The translations under genes and the position numbers were made by a program. This document shows, piece after piece, positions 8,471 to 16,544 of a DNA stretch of 35,157 bases. The notes under the pieces are model-generated. The model was not told the origin of the DNA and searched no databases. It saw only the letters and a list, made by a program, of their open reading frames with translations. Within the stretch, counting starts at the first letter, position 1. Every line of letters begins with the position of its first letter. Origin of the DNA: Candidatus Latescibacterota bacterium. Lineage in GTDB: Bacteria; Latescibacterota; UBA2968; GCA-2709665. Where the stretch lies: positions 19,667 to 54,823 of the forward strand of contig JAGWBX010000050.1 in NCBI GenBank assembly GCA_021295655.1, in the 5' to 3' direction.

Positions 8471-9322
8471 TCAGTTTTCCGGAACGTCGATGACCTGTGC
8501 AGGGAAAATCAGGTTTGGATCCCTGATCTGCGATTTGTTCGCCCGATAAATGCGGTGCCACTTCGCCGGATCGTTGTAGATTATGCCGGCGATACTTGTG
8601 AGTGTGTGCCCCTGAAGCACCAGGTGTTGGCCTCTGTCTACGCCAAAGGGAATCTGCAGCACCCAATCGGGGTAGATCAGATCCGGGTGCCTGATCTTGT
8701 CGCGGTTTTCGACATAGATGCGGGGCCAGAGGTAGGCGTTGTCGTAAATGTCCTCGCTCTTGGCGATATTCCAGAGATTGTCGTTGCGAAGCACCGTGTA
8801 GTCCTTGATCTTCTTCGCAGGCATCCGGGCCGCAATTCTCTCAACCAGTTGCACGATGTTTTTGAGCATCATGCTCGCTTTGGGAAGATGGCGGATCTTG
8901 TTCTGTTTGAGGCCCTCGATCTCTTCGGAGATTGCATCGAAGTGATCCCGCTGGTCGAAAAGATCGGCATCGGGAAGATTCATCAGGGCCCTCAATTGAC
9001 CCTCGACACGATCCAGTGCGGCCATGTAGGCGTCGATGCAAGCCTGATCGGGACAGCCAACCAGATCCAGGATCTCCTGCATGGTACCTGCAATCTGGGC
9101 ATCCACGCCGGCGATCTGCTGTGCCACCTTGTCTCCCGCGTCTTTGCACTCCTGCACCTTCTGCTTGGTTTCCTGGATCTCCCGCTGCACGCTTGCAAGC
9201 TGCATTTCATATTCTTCATAAGTCATTCCGTCGTCCGACTGGGCAAACGCAGCCAGCGGAACCAGGGCTATTGCCAGCGCAGTGCAGACAAGCGAAAACC
9301 CGATGTGTGTACGATTCTTCAC
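8471..9322 (-). CDS. Secreted coiled-coil protein with two LysM-like C-terminal repeats
   Basis: A 283-residue predicted periplasmic protein, probably binding peptidoglycan. A signal peptide occupies residues 1-27 (cleavage after AFA). Residues ~35-165 are charged and helical, likely coiled coil, with cysteines at 59, 90 and 95. The C-terminus holds two related LysM-type units. Unit one (174-225) reads YTVLRNDNLWNIAK and later LIYPDWVLQIP. Unit two (232-281) reads HLVLQGHTLTSIAG and later LIFPAQVIDVP. Both contain a W-x-R-I-Y core (199-203 and 255-259) and a DLIYP/NLIFP block, so they arose by duplication. GTG start with AGGAG 7 bases upstream, 16 bases after the small lipoprotein gene, same operon. 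Role inferred from architecture only. Confidence 0.88.
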   Translation of the reverse strand: MKNRTHIGFSLVCTALAIALVPLAAFAQSDDGMTYEEYEMQLASVQREIQETKQKVQECKDAGDKVAQQIAGVDAQIAGTMQEILDLVGCPDQACIDAYMAALDRVEGQLRALMNLPDADLFDQRDHFDAISEEIEGLKQNKIRHLPKASMMLKNIVQLVERIAARMPAKKIKDYTVLRNDNLWNIAKSEDIYDNAYLWPRIYVENRDKIRHPDLIYPDWVLQIPFGVDRGQHLVLQGHTLTSIAGIIYNDPAKWHRIYRANKSQIRDPNLIFPAQVIDVPEN

Positions 9323-9338
9323 TGGAAACTCCTTTCCA

Positions 9339-9614
9339 TTACGGATTCATGGCGTTCTGCACGGCGTCCCTATCGGCGGTCAGTCCTTGAAGTTCCTGTT
9401 TCTTTTCGGCCAGTGTGCGTTCCAGTTCAGCCCGCTTCTGCCGACAGGCATTCAGATCCGCTTCGGCCGCTCGCGCATTGTTCCGCGCCTCCTCCAACAT
9501 CTGGAGATCTTCTTCAGAGGCCATGGCAATACAGCCCGACAGAAGTGGCAGCAAGAACAGCGCCAGCACGACGCCAAATCCCGTAAAACGATCCATCAAA
9601 TTGCGCTTTGCCAT
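9339..9614 (-). CDS. Small coiled-coil lipoprotein
   Basis: A 91-residue predicted lipoprotein. Residues 14-27 are hydrophobic and end in the lipobox LLSGC, placing the acylated cysteine at 28. The mature ~63 residues are almost entirely charged heptad-like helix (EEDLQMLEEARNNARAAEAD onward), resembling Lpp- or YgdR-like spacer lipoproteins in form only. ATG at 9614 is preceded by AAGGAG at 6 bases, a good ribosome-binding site. It is first in a two-gene operon with the secreted LysM-like protein, which also starts with a helical region. The pair may form a cell-wall-anchored complex, which is inference. No known gene name applies. Confidence 0.85.
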   Translation of the reverse strand: MAKRNLMDRFTGFGVVLALFLLPLLSGCIAMASEEDLQMLEEARNNARAAEADLNACRQKRAELERTLAEKKQELQGLTADRDAVQNAMNP

Positions 9615-9749
9615 CGATGTCTCCTTGGGGACACGTGTTCATGCGTTGAAAGGACGATGAATTGACAGACAAACTGAAAACGGCGACTACGGTGTACGCA
9701 ACAAAATACGCGCCAAATCACCGCCTCAAGGGGCTACATTTATGCCCCC

Positions 9750-9778
9750 AAATTACTACAAGCGTGTGATGAAGTCAA
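9750..9778 (-). promoter_or_regulatory. Sigma70-like promoter of lipoprotein/LysM operon
   Basis: Minus-strand TTGACT (9773-9778), 17-base spacer, TAATTT (9750-9755). Just past the -10 box, 9730-9748 contains a short inverted repeat (GGGGC/GCCCC) that would form a hairpin at the very 5' end of the transcript. Leader of about 130 bases to the ATG at 9614. Confidence 0.55.
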
Positions 9779-9824
9779 GTAAAAAATCCAGATGAACGCT
9801 TGCAGGAAAACGTATCGATCGGGT

Positions 9825-11621
9825 TCACGGATGCGTCGATTCGCCGCCCACCAGCCGGATTCCCAGTTCTCTCAACTGACCCGCGTCGACCGCGGACGGA
9901 GCGCCGTCCATCAGGGAGGCGGCATTGTTGGTTTTGGGAAAGGCGATCACGTCCCGGATGTAGTCCCGGCCCGCCATCAGGGCGACCAGGCGATCGTACC
10001 CGAAGGCGATCCCGCCGTGGGGAGGCGCGCCATAGCGGAACGCATCCAGGAGAAACCCGAACTTTTCTTCCGCTTCAGCCGGAGAGATCTCCAGAAGGTC
10101 GAACATTTTTTCCTGGATCTCCCGGCGGTGGATTCGAATGCTGCCTCCTGCTATTTCGTTCCCGTTCAGCACGAGATCGTACGCCCGCGCCCGCACGCCT
10201 GACGGGTCGGTAGCCATCTTTTCGAGGTCTTCGTCCAGAGGTGAGGTGAACGGATGGTGTTTCGCCGCGTACCGTTTCTCGCCAGAATCCCATTCCACGA
10301 GGGGGAAACGGGTAACCCAGATGAAGTTGAAGTGATCGCGGTTAAGCAGATTCAGCTGGCCCGCCAGCCTCAGACGAAGATTGCCGAGGACCTCGGCCAC
10401 AACGGCCGGCTGGTCGGCCGCAAAAAGCAGCAGATCGCCAGGTTCGGCATTGAATGCCCGCTTCAGGAGGACTTGCGCCTGTTCCGGGAAGAATTTGACG
10501 ATGGCCGATTCCATACCGCCGTCTGTCACCCTGATCCACGCGAGCCCTTTCGCGCCGAATCCGCTGGCAAAGGCGCCCAGATCGTCTATCTGTTTGCGCG
10601 AGAACCCGCCGCATCCCTTCGCGTTGATTCCACGGACCTGGCCGCCGTTGGAGAGCACGCGTTTGAACACCTGGAAGTCGGAGGCTTCGGCTGGCGCGGC
10701 CAGGTCGACGATTTCAATCCCGAACCGGGTGTCCGGTTTGTCGGATCCGTAGGTGTCCATCGCTTCCGCGTAGGTAAGGCGGGGAAAGGGTCGAGGCAGG
10801 TCGATATCCAGAATTTTCCTGAAAAGGCTGGCGGTAAGCCGCTCGGCCGCTTCCATGACGTCTTCTTCATTGACAAATGACATTTCGATGTCGATCTGCG
10901 TGAATTCCGGCTGACGGTCGCCACGCAGGTCTTCGTCTCTGAAGCAGCGCACAATCTGAAAATAGCGGTCGAATCCGGCCACCATGATCAGCTGTTTGTA
11001 GGTTTGCGGGGATTGTGGCAGGGCGTAGAAACGGCCCGGATTGATCCGGCTGGGCACCAGATAATCGCGCGCGCCTTCCGGCGTACTCTTCATCAGAAAC
11101 GGGGTCTCGACCTCGACAAAGCCGTCATCCGAGAGGAATCTTCGCGTGGCCTGCGATATGCGGTGCCGCAGCAGGATGTCGGCCTGCAGGTCCGGTCGAC
11201 GAAGGTCGAGGTATCGATGTCGGAGCCTAATCTCTTCGTTGGCGTCCGACTCCGCCTCGATGAGAAAGGGCGGCGTTTCCGATTCATTCAGAATTCTCAG
11301 TTCGGATGCTTCGACGTCGATTTCGCCCGTGGGCAGGTTGGGATTGGCCATGCCTTCCGGCCGGGACTCCACCCTTCCCCTGATCGCCAGGACGAATTCA
11401 TTCCGTATGGCTTCCGCCTTCCTGTGTATTTCAAGATTTAGATCGGGCCGAAACACGACCTGCGTGAGCCCGTGCCGATCGCGCAGGTCGGCAAAAATCA
11501 CGCCGCCGTGGTCCCTGCGTTTGGAGACCCACCCCATCAGGGTGACCTGGATGCCGATGTCGCGGGCGCGCAGGTCGCCGCAGGAGTGCGTGCGTTTCCA
11601 GTCGCCAAGGGATTCCGCCAT
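9825..11621 (-). CDS. aspS: Aspartyl-tRNA synthetase
   Basis: Charges tRNA-Asp with aspartate (class IIb synthetase, cytoplasm). The 598-residue product has the bacterial layout: an N-terminal OB-fold anticodon domain (VTLMGWVSKRRDHGGVIFADLRDR), then the catalytic core with motif 2 (FRDEDLRGDRQPEFTQIDIE). The bacterial GAD insertion (~285-400) follows, and motif 3 (GIAFGYDRLVALMAG) lies near the end, with RDVIAFPKT after it. I chose the ATG at 11621, with GGAG 10 bases upstream. A TTG two codons earlier would sit only two bases from that GGAG. It starts 65 bases after the hisS stop, so it is probably cotranscribed with hisS. Discriminating versus non-discriminating specificity cannot be judged here. 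No clear terminator follows. Confidence 0.97.
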   Translation of the reverse strand: MAESLGDWKRTHSCGDLRARDIGIQVTLMGWVSKRRDHGGVIFADLRDRHGLTQVVFRPDLNLEIHRKAEAIRNEFVLAIRGRVESRPEGMANPNLPTGEIDVEASELRILNESETPPFLIEAESDANEEIRLRHRYLDLRRPDLQADILLRHRISQATRRFLSDDGFVEVETPFLMKSTPEGARDYLVPSRINPGRFYALPQSPQTYKQLIMVAGFDRYFQIVRCFRDEDLRGDRQPEFTQIDIEMSFVNEEDVMEAAERLTASLFRKILDIDLPRPFPRLTYAEAMDTYGSDKPDTRFGIEIVDLAAPAEASDFQVFKRVLSNGGQVRGINAKGCGGFSRKQIDDLGAFASGFGAKGLAWIRVTDGGMESAIVKFFPEQAQVLLKRAFNAEPGDLLLFAADQPAVVAEVLGNLRLRLAGQLNLLNRDHFNFIWVTRFPLVEWDSGEKRYAAKHHPFTSPLDEDLEKMATDPSGVRARAYDLVLNGNEIAGGSIRIHRREIQEKMFDLLEISPAEAEEKFGFLLDAFRYGAPPHGGIAFGYDRLVALMAGRDYIRDVIAFPKTNNAASLMDGAPSAVDAGQLRELGIRLVGGESTHP

Positions 11622-11686
11622 ATTCAAGGCTCCGTTAATTGGACGAATCTTGGCGCGGGAATGCCGCTTTCCCGCGCTTCATGTCT

Positions 11687-12976
11687 TTAGCGTTTACGCG
11701 TATTCCTGATGCGTTCCGCAAGCTTGCCGACGTTGTCGGCGGGAAGCTCGGTCTGTTCGCCGGTTGCCAGGCTCTTCAGCTTGACGGTTTTTGACCGTAT
11801 TTCATCGGGTCCGATAATCGTGACAAACGGGATTCCCTTACGGTGAGCGTATTTCAGTTGCCGGTCCAGGCGCTGGCCGGGTTTCAGGCCGAGTTCCACG
11901 GTGAGACCATGTGATCTGGCCAGACGCGCATATGCCGCGGCATGTTCGGCGGTGTCTTCCGAAAATACCGTAACCAGCAGTTCCGCGATCGGCGCGGATA
12001 AATGGCCGAGCAGATCGGATTCTGTCAGCAATTCGGTAATTGCCATGTCGCCAACCGCAAAACCGACGCCGGGTACCGGCTTTCTCCCACCGACCTGCAA
12101 AGTCAGATTGTCGTATCGCCCGCCGCCGAACAGGGCGCGCCTGAGTGAACCCTTCGCCCAGGCTTCGAAGACAACGCCGGTGTAATAGTCGAACCCGCGA
12201 ACGATTTTCGGGTCGGGTTCCACATATTCCGATACATCATTCATTTCAAGCAGCCGGCAGACACGTTCAAGCCGTGGTGAAAACACCGGGTCTTTGCTCT
12301 CCAGTACGTCGACAAGCCCGTCGATCTGCGCTGTATCCAGACCGAGTTCTTCCAGCCCGCCGCTGAATTTTTCGAATGGCATCCTGTCGATCCGGTCGAC
12401 AATGGCGAACAGGGGCCGGATCCGGTCCGAGGGAAGGCCAAGGGTGCGGATGAGGTGAGATTCGAGGCCCTGTCTATCGTTGAGCCGAACGGTCACCTGA
12501 TCAGGAGACAACCCGAGGGTCCGCAGGAGCTCGCAGGCGATCGTGATAATTTCGACGTCCGCGTGGAGCGTATCACTTCCGAGCAGGTCGATGTTCCACT
12601 GAAAGAACGACCGTCCCCGGCCGCGTTGCGGGCGTTCGTATCGATAGAATCGTCCGTAAGATTGCCAGCGCAAGGGAAAGACAAGCCGGTCTTCCTGCTG
12701 GGCGACCATGCGGGCGAGGGTCGGCGTAAGTTCGGGACGAAGAACCAGCGGTTTTTCGTCGCGGCCGGACAACCTGAATGTCTGCCGGCCCACGATTTCC
12801 TCGCTCGTCTTGCCCAGGTAAAGGTCCAGGTACTCCATGACTGGACCTTCGTATTCCTGATAGCCGAAGCCGGCGCCAAGCCGGATGCAGGTTTCACGCA
12901 GCCACTTTTGCAGTGCCCAGGCTTCAGGGTAGAAATCCCTGACACCCTTGACGCGGGGGATGAGGTCAGTCGCCAT
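11687..12976 (-). CDS. hisS: Histidyl-tRNA synthetase
   Basis: Charges tRNA-His with histidine (class IIa, cytoplasm). The product is 429 residues, the normal size. PRVKGVRDFYPE opens the protein. RPELTPTLAR and the motif 2 region (YRYERPQRGRGRSFFQWNID) follow. The histidine-specific loop is VRGFDYYTGVVFEA, and motif 3 is FGGGRYDNL with PGVGFAVGD. The C-terminal ~100 residues form the anticodon-binding domain (GLKPGQRLDRQLKYAHRKGI). The motif 2 wording and the GFGYQEYEGPVMEYLDLY stretch recall the eukaryote/organelle-like branch of HisRS rather than E. coli HisRS; that is an impression. ATG start; the upstream Shine-Dalgarno (GGAACAG) is weak. It has its own promoter. Confidence 0.97.
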   Translation of the reverse strand: MATDLIPRVKGVRDFYPEAWALQKWLRETCIRLGAGFGYQEYEGPVMEYLDLYLGKTSEEIVGRQTFRLSGRDEKPLVLRPELTPTLARMVAQQEDRLVFPLRWQSYGRFYRYERPQRGRGRSFFQWNIDLLGSDTLHADVEIITIACELLRTLGLSPDQVTVRLNDRQGLESHLIRTLGLPSDRIRPLFAIVDRIDRMPFEKFSGGLEELGLDTAQIDGLVDVLESKDPVFSPRLERVCRLLEMNDVSEYVEPDPKIVRGFDYYTGVVFEAWAKGSLRRALFGGGRYDNLTLQVGGRKPVPGVGFAVGDMAITELLTESDLLGHLSAPIAELLVTVFSEDTAEHAAAYARLARSHGLTVELGLKPGQRLDRQLKYAHRKGIPFVTIIGPDEIRSKTVKLKSLATGEQTELPADNVGKLAERIRNTRKR

Positions 12977-13026
12977 TCTGTTCCGGTTTCAGTTGGATAA
13001 GCCCTTGATTTTCAGCCAAATCGACA

Positions 13027-13055
13027 AAGATATATACAAGTCGTCCCATTGTCAA
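13027..13055 (-). promoter_or_regulatory. Sigma70-like promoter of hisS-aspS
   Basis: Minus-strand consensus TTGACA (13050-13055), 17-base spacer, TATCTT (13027-13032) inside a TATATATC stretch. It lies only a few bases after the rnhB-yraN stop codon and about 50 bases before the hisS ATG. Confidence 0.6.
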
Positions 13056-13061
13056 GATTTA

Positions 13062-14342
13062 TCAGGATTCCGGTCGAAATGCGGCTTCCAGGTGCCGTAT
13101 CCGGGGTGTAGTGTCCGCATAGTAAACAGTAATCACGTCGAATCGCGGCGCCATTCCGGAGTCGGGATAGCGCTGGAGATACGCCCTTGCGACCCTGACG
13201 ATCTGACGTTGTTTGTTGAGGGTCACGCGGGTTTCGGGAGGGCCGAAGCCAGGCGCCGCGGTGGTTTTCACTTCGACAAACGCGAGCGTTCGTCCTGTTG
13301 CCGCAATAAGATCGACTTCTCCTCCCGCCGCGCGATAATTCCGATGGAGAATCCTGTATCCCGATCTTGCAAGCATGGCGGCCGCCGCGTTCTCGCCCCG
13401 CTTGCCGGCCCACGGCAGGCGGGTTTGTACGTTCGCGATGCGGCGATCAGGGGCCGCATTCCTCCTCGCCTCCCCTGTCCCGGCATCCCCGCCGCTCGCG
13501 GATTCCCGGTCGGCACGGTCCTGTGCAGCCCCGGATCTTCGCGCCGGGTCCCGGGCATTTCCGGCGCGGGCGGCGGGTCCCACCCCGTTGAATGACAGCC
13601 GGTGGATCCGACAGGGGCCGTGTATGCGGAGTGCGCGCAGGTGGCGGGCGCTCCCGTATCCCTTGTGGTCGGCAAAGCCGTATTCCGGGAACTCACGATG
13701 GAACGCCGCCATTATCCGGTCTCTGGTTACCTTGGCAAGTACGGAAGCGGCAGCAATGGAGAGGGAAGCCGCGTCGCCATCGATTACGGCGGATTCGGGA
13801 AAGGGACTTCCGGGAACCCCGGAGCCATCCACGAGAACGCGGTCGGGCGGGACGCCAAGCCGCTCAATGGCGCGACGCATGGCGAGATATGTGGCCTGCA
13901 GGATATTGATGCGGTCGATTTCCTGAGCCGACGCCTCGCCAACGCCATGTGCGACAGCGATTTCGATGATCCGCTCGTAAAGACTTGACCGCTTGTCCGG
14001 CGTGAGCACTTTAGAATCGTTCAGGCCGGGAATCAATACCTCCTCTGGAAGGATCACGGCCGCGGCCACCACCGGACCCGCCAGGGGCCCTCTCCCGGCT
14101 TCGTCAACGCCGGCGATGCGGCTGAGACCCCGTGCGTGCAACCGGCTTTCCAGGGCCCGCATTTTTTCCAGGCGCGCGCGTTCTGCCGCGACGGATTTTC
14201 TGCGGCGACGCTCTTTGAGCGCCAGACGGCGCACGCCGGCGCGAGAATCGGCATCCAGTCTATCCAGGAGGGCCGCGTCAATGCCTCCCGGACGCCGCAG
14301 GAGATCGCGGACCTGAGAGATGGTGAGGCTGGAAACGTCCAT
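13062..14342 (-). CDS. rnhB: RNase HII fused to YraN-family (UPF0102) nuclease-like domain
   Basis: One uninterrupted 426-residue frame carries two proteins that are normally separate. Residues 1-70 match the N-terminal extension of Bacillus-type RNase HII. Residues 75-252 are the RNase HII core: IAGVDEAGRGPLAGP with D80 and E81, VDGSG with D172, and DGDAASLSIAAASVLAKVTRD with D190 (the usual GDSKS lysine is alanine here). YGFADHKGYG and GPCRIHRLSF end the core. Residues 253-311 are an Ala/Arg/Gly-rich linker. Residues 312-426 are a YraN domain: GKRGENAA, GGEVDLIA (D344) and FVEVK (E357, K359), the PD-(D/E)XK pattern. RNase HII removes ribonucleotides and RNA primers from DNA; the role of YraN is unsettled. 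ATG at 14342 is preferred; the frame extends 24 codons further without conservation. Confidence 0.93.
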   Translation of the reverse strand: MDVSSLTISQVRDLLRRPGGIDAALLDRLDADSRAGVRRLALKERRRRKSVAAERARLEKMRALESRLHARGLSRIAGVDEAGRGPLAGPVVAAAVILPEEVLIPGLNDSKVLTPDKRSSLYERIIEIAVAHGVGEASAQEIDRINILQATYLAMRRAIERLGVPPDRVLVDGSGVPGSPFPESAVIDGDAASLSIAAASVLAKVTRDRIMAAFHREFPEYGFADHKGYGSARHLRALRIHGPCRIHRLSFNGVGPAARAGNARDPARRSGAAQDRADRESASGGDAGTGEARRNAAPDRRIANVQTRLPWAGKRGENAAAAMLARSGYRILHRNYRAAGGEVDLIAATGRTLAFVEVKTTAAPGFGPPETRVTLNKQRQIVRVARAYLQRYPDSGMAPRFDVITVYYADTTPRIRHLEAAFRPES

Positions 14343-14622
14343 GGCGACGAAAATCCGGCGTGCGGTCAAGAAGAATGAAGCTGTTCTCAGGCGAATTTTT
14401 CCGCGGGCGAACACCTTGCGTCAGAATTAGCGCGTTCGTTCGTCCGTTAAATCATGGCTGAACACACGTGAACATGCAAGAGAAAGCAGCCTGCCCGCCG
14501 GCCTCAGCAGGAGGAACCCGAAGATGCTCTCGACCGGATCAGGCGGTTTTTCGCTGTACGCCGCTCCCCTGTACGCACGAATACATCCTCGGAAGGCGGG
14601 GACGTCGTTCGACAGCCGAAAG

Positions 14623-14651
14623 TTGAAATCCCTGTTTTTTGTATTTATTTT
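14623..14651 (+). promoter_or_regulatory. Sigma70-like promoter of the ABC exporter pair
   Basis: TTGAAA (14623-14628), 17-base spacer, TATTTT (14646-14651). Predicted transcription start is near 14658, giving a leader of about 70 bases to the GTG at 14729. Confidence 0.55.
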
Positions 14652-14658
14652 GTATTTA
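14637..14658 (+). repeat. Perfect 11-bp tandem duplication over the -10 region
   Basis: TTTTGTATTTA occurs twice head to tail, followed by a partial third copy (TATTG). The period is about one helical turn, and the repeat covers the -10 box of the ABC exporter promoter, so there are two overlapping TATTTT-like elements. Confidence 0.8.
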
Positions 14659-14728
14659 TATTGATCAAGCTGCCTTGTGGTCGGCTTCGATCACGAAAAT
14701 TCTCGCGCGCAGGATGGGAGCATGTACG

Positions 14729-16495
14729 GTGGAACCGGATTCGAAATCTGAAAACTTTCGAAAGTTGCTGAAATTCGTGCGTCCCTACGCACCGCGTCTG
14801 GCGGCCGCGATGGGACTGATCGTTCTGCTTGCGTTTCTTGAAATGGCGCCGCCGCTGATCACCATGTATATCGTGGATGAGGTTATCGTGGTGGGCCGAT
14901 GGGAAATGCTGGAGACGGCACTGGCGTTGCTGATCCTCGTGCCGGTACTCGCCGCTTTTTTGCGCGTGTTGAACGCATTTACGTTTTCCTACGTATCCAG
15001 CCGCCTGATCATGAACGTCCGGCTGACGTTGTATGAGCACATTTTCAGGCTTTCTCTGGGATACCATGACGAAATGGGCACCGGCAAGGTCATGTCACGG
15101 ATGATGGGGGACGTTGCAACGGTGAGGCAGATGGTCTCTATGCAAATGCTGCGCGTGATAACGGATTTCGTATCGGTTGTTGCGGCCGTGGGCATCTGCT
15201 ACGGGCTGAACTGGAAGCTGGCACTGCTGATGACCGTTCTGATTCCACTGTACGTGGTCAATTACAGAATCTTCGTAGGGCCCATACGTGTAACGAGCCG
15301 GCGCTGGCGGCGGCAAATGGACGATGTGTCCGTTGGGCTGCAGGAGCGCCTCAGCGGGGCGAGGCTGGTAAAGTCGTACGGCCGGGAAAGACGCGAGGAC
15401 CGGGCGTTCGCGGCGGAAACCAGGGAAGGCCTTTCGTTCGCGATGCAGACCCAGACGCACCGTGCGTCGGCCAGTGCCGGATTCTGGGTGGTCTCGGGGC
15501 TGCGCAATACCCTGATTTTCTGCCTTGGATGTTATTTCGTCATTCAGGGTGAGATGACGTACGGCGCCGTTATGGCATTTCTTTCTTACGCCATGCGAGT
15601 ATTCCAGCCGATACTGAATTTGATGAACGTCGGCATTCAATTTGAGCAGATGATGGTATCCGTGGATCGGATCTATGAGGTGCTGGACCATCCGGTTGAA
15701 GTCCGGGACGCGCCCCGGGCGGTGGATCTTCCCCCGGTGCGCGGACACGTCGTATTCGACCGCGTCTGGTTCGAGTACAATACCGGCGAACCCGTATTGA
15801 AGAATATCTGCCTCGACGTGCAACCCGGTCAGATGGTGGCGCTGGTGGGGCATACCGGATGCGGAAAGTCCACGCTGACCAGCCTGCTGATGCGCTATTA
15901 CGACGTTTCCGAAGGCGTTATCACGGTGGACGGGTACGATATTCGCGACGTTCGGATGACGTCCCTCCGGAAGCAGGTGGGGCAGGTGCTGCAGGACTCG
16001 GTGCTTTTCAACACGTCGTTGCGTGAAAATCTTTTCTACGGCAATTCCCGGGCATCGGAACGGCAGATAATCGACGCGGCGATGGTTGGCGAAATCCACG
16101 AATTCGCCATGCGAACGCGGGACGGCTACGACTCCAGGGTGGGAGACGGCGGTATCAGGCTTTCGGTGGGAGAAAAACAGCGGTTGGCCATTGCCCGGGC
16201 CGTACTGACCAATCCGGCGATCATGATTCTGGACGAGGCCACGTCGGCGCTGGATTCGCTATCCGAGGCCCTGATACAGAGCGCAATGGCAAATGTCCTG
16301 AAGGGACGCACGTCCTTCGTAGTCGCCCACCGGCTGTCAACCGTTGTGAATGCCGATCTGATCCTGGTCATGGACCAGGGTGAAATTGTCGAACGCGGCA
16401 ACCACAAGTCATTGATGAAAATCGCGAACGGGAAATACAGAGACCTCATCAAGCAGCAGTTTGCCGGCAGTGCGGCCATGGAAAACGGGGGTTGA
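14729..16495 (+). CDS. ABC exporter half-transporter, catalytic-site subunit
   Basis: A 588-residue inner-membrane half-transporter of the MsbA/LmrA/BmrCD type, exporting an unknown hydrophobic substrate, lipid or drug. Six membrane segments lie within residues ~22-310. The nucleotide-binding domain has Walker A GHTGCGKS (374-381), signature LSVGE (478-482, instead of LSGGQ), Walker B IMILDE with the catalytic E503, and H-loop H534. GTG at 14729 is chosen: GGGAG lies 8 bases upstream, and earlier frame codons overlap the promoter. The second half-transporter follows after 49 bases. Its altered Walker B would pair with this protein's altered signature, so the two most likely form a heterodimer. 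Substrate cannot be inferred. Confidence 0.93.
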   Translation: MEPDSKSENFRKLLKFVRPYAPRLAAAMGLIVLLAFLEMAPPLITMYIVDEVIVVGRWEMLETALALLILVPVLAAFLRVLNAFTFSYVSSRLIMNVRLTLYEHIFRLSLGYHDEMGTGKVMSRMMGDVATVRQMVSMQMLRVITDFVSVVAAVGICYGLNWKLALLMTVLIPLYVVNYRIFVGPIRVTSRRWRRQMDDVSVGLQERLSGARLVKSYGRERREDRAFAAETREGLSFAMQTQTHRASASAGFWVVSGLRNTLIFCLGCYFVIQGEMTYGAVMAFLSYAMRVFQPILNLMNVGIQFEQMMVSVDRIYEVLDHPVEVRDAPRAVDLPPVRGHVVFDRVWFEYNTGEPVLKNICLDVQPGQMVALVGHTGCGKSTLTSLLMRYYDVSEGVITVDGYDIRDVRMTSLRKQVGQVLQDSVLFNTSLRENLFYGNSRASERQIIDAAMVGEIHEFAMRTRDGYDSRVGDGGIRLSVGEKQRLAIARAVLTNPAIMILDEATSALDSLSEALIQSAMANVLKGRTSFVVAHRLSTVVNADLILVMDQGEIVERGNHKSLMKIANGKYRDLIKQQFAGSAAMENGG

Positions 16496-16544
16496 GATAT
16501 GAAGTGGTCGAACAGAGTCGGATGCAGTGCGTCAGGCTCGTTTT

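Larger units (their letters stand above)
14343..14728. other. Divergent spacer between rnhB-yraN and the ABC exporter genes
   Basis: The 386-base region holds no gene. The plus-strand side carries a good promoter (14623-14651) embedded in an AT-rich tandem repeat. I found no clear promoter for rnhB-yraN on the minus strand. The open frame that seems to start the ABC gene at 14639 begins inside the promoter and cannot be translated from that point. Confidence 0.6.

Noticed and set aside
9779..9824. Possible terminator after aspS
   Set aside because: A T run is present on the minus strand but I could not form a stable stem in front of it.
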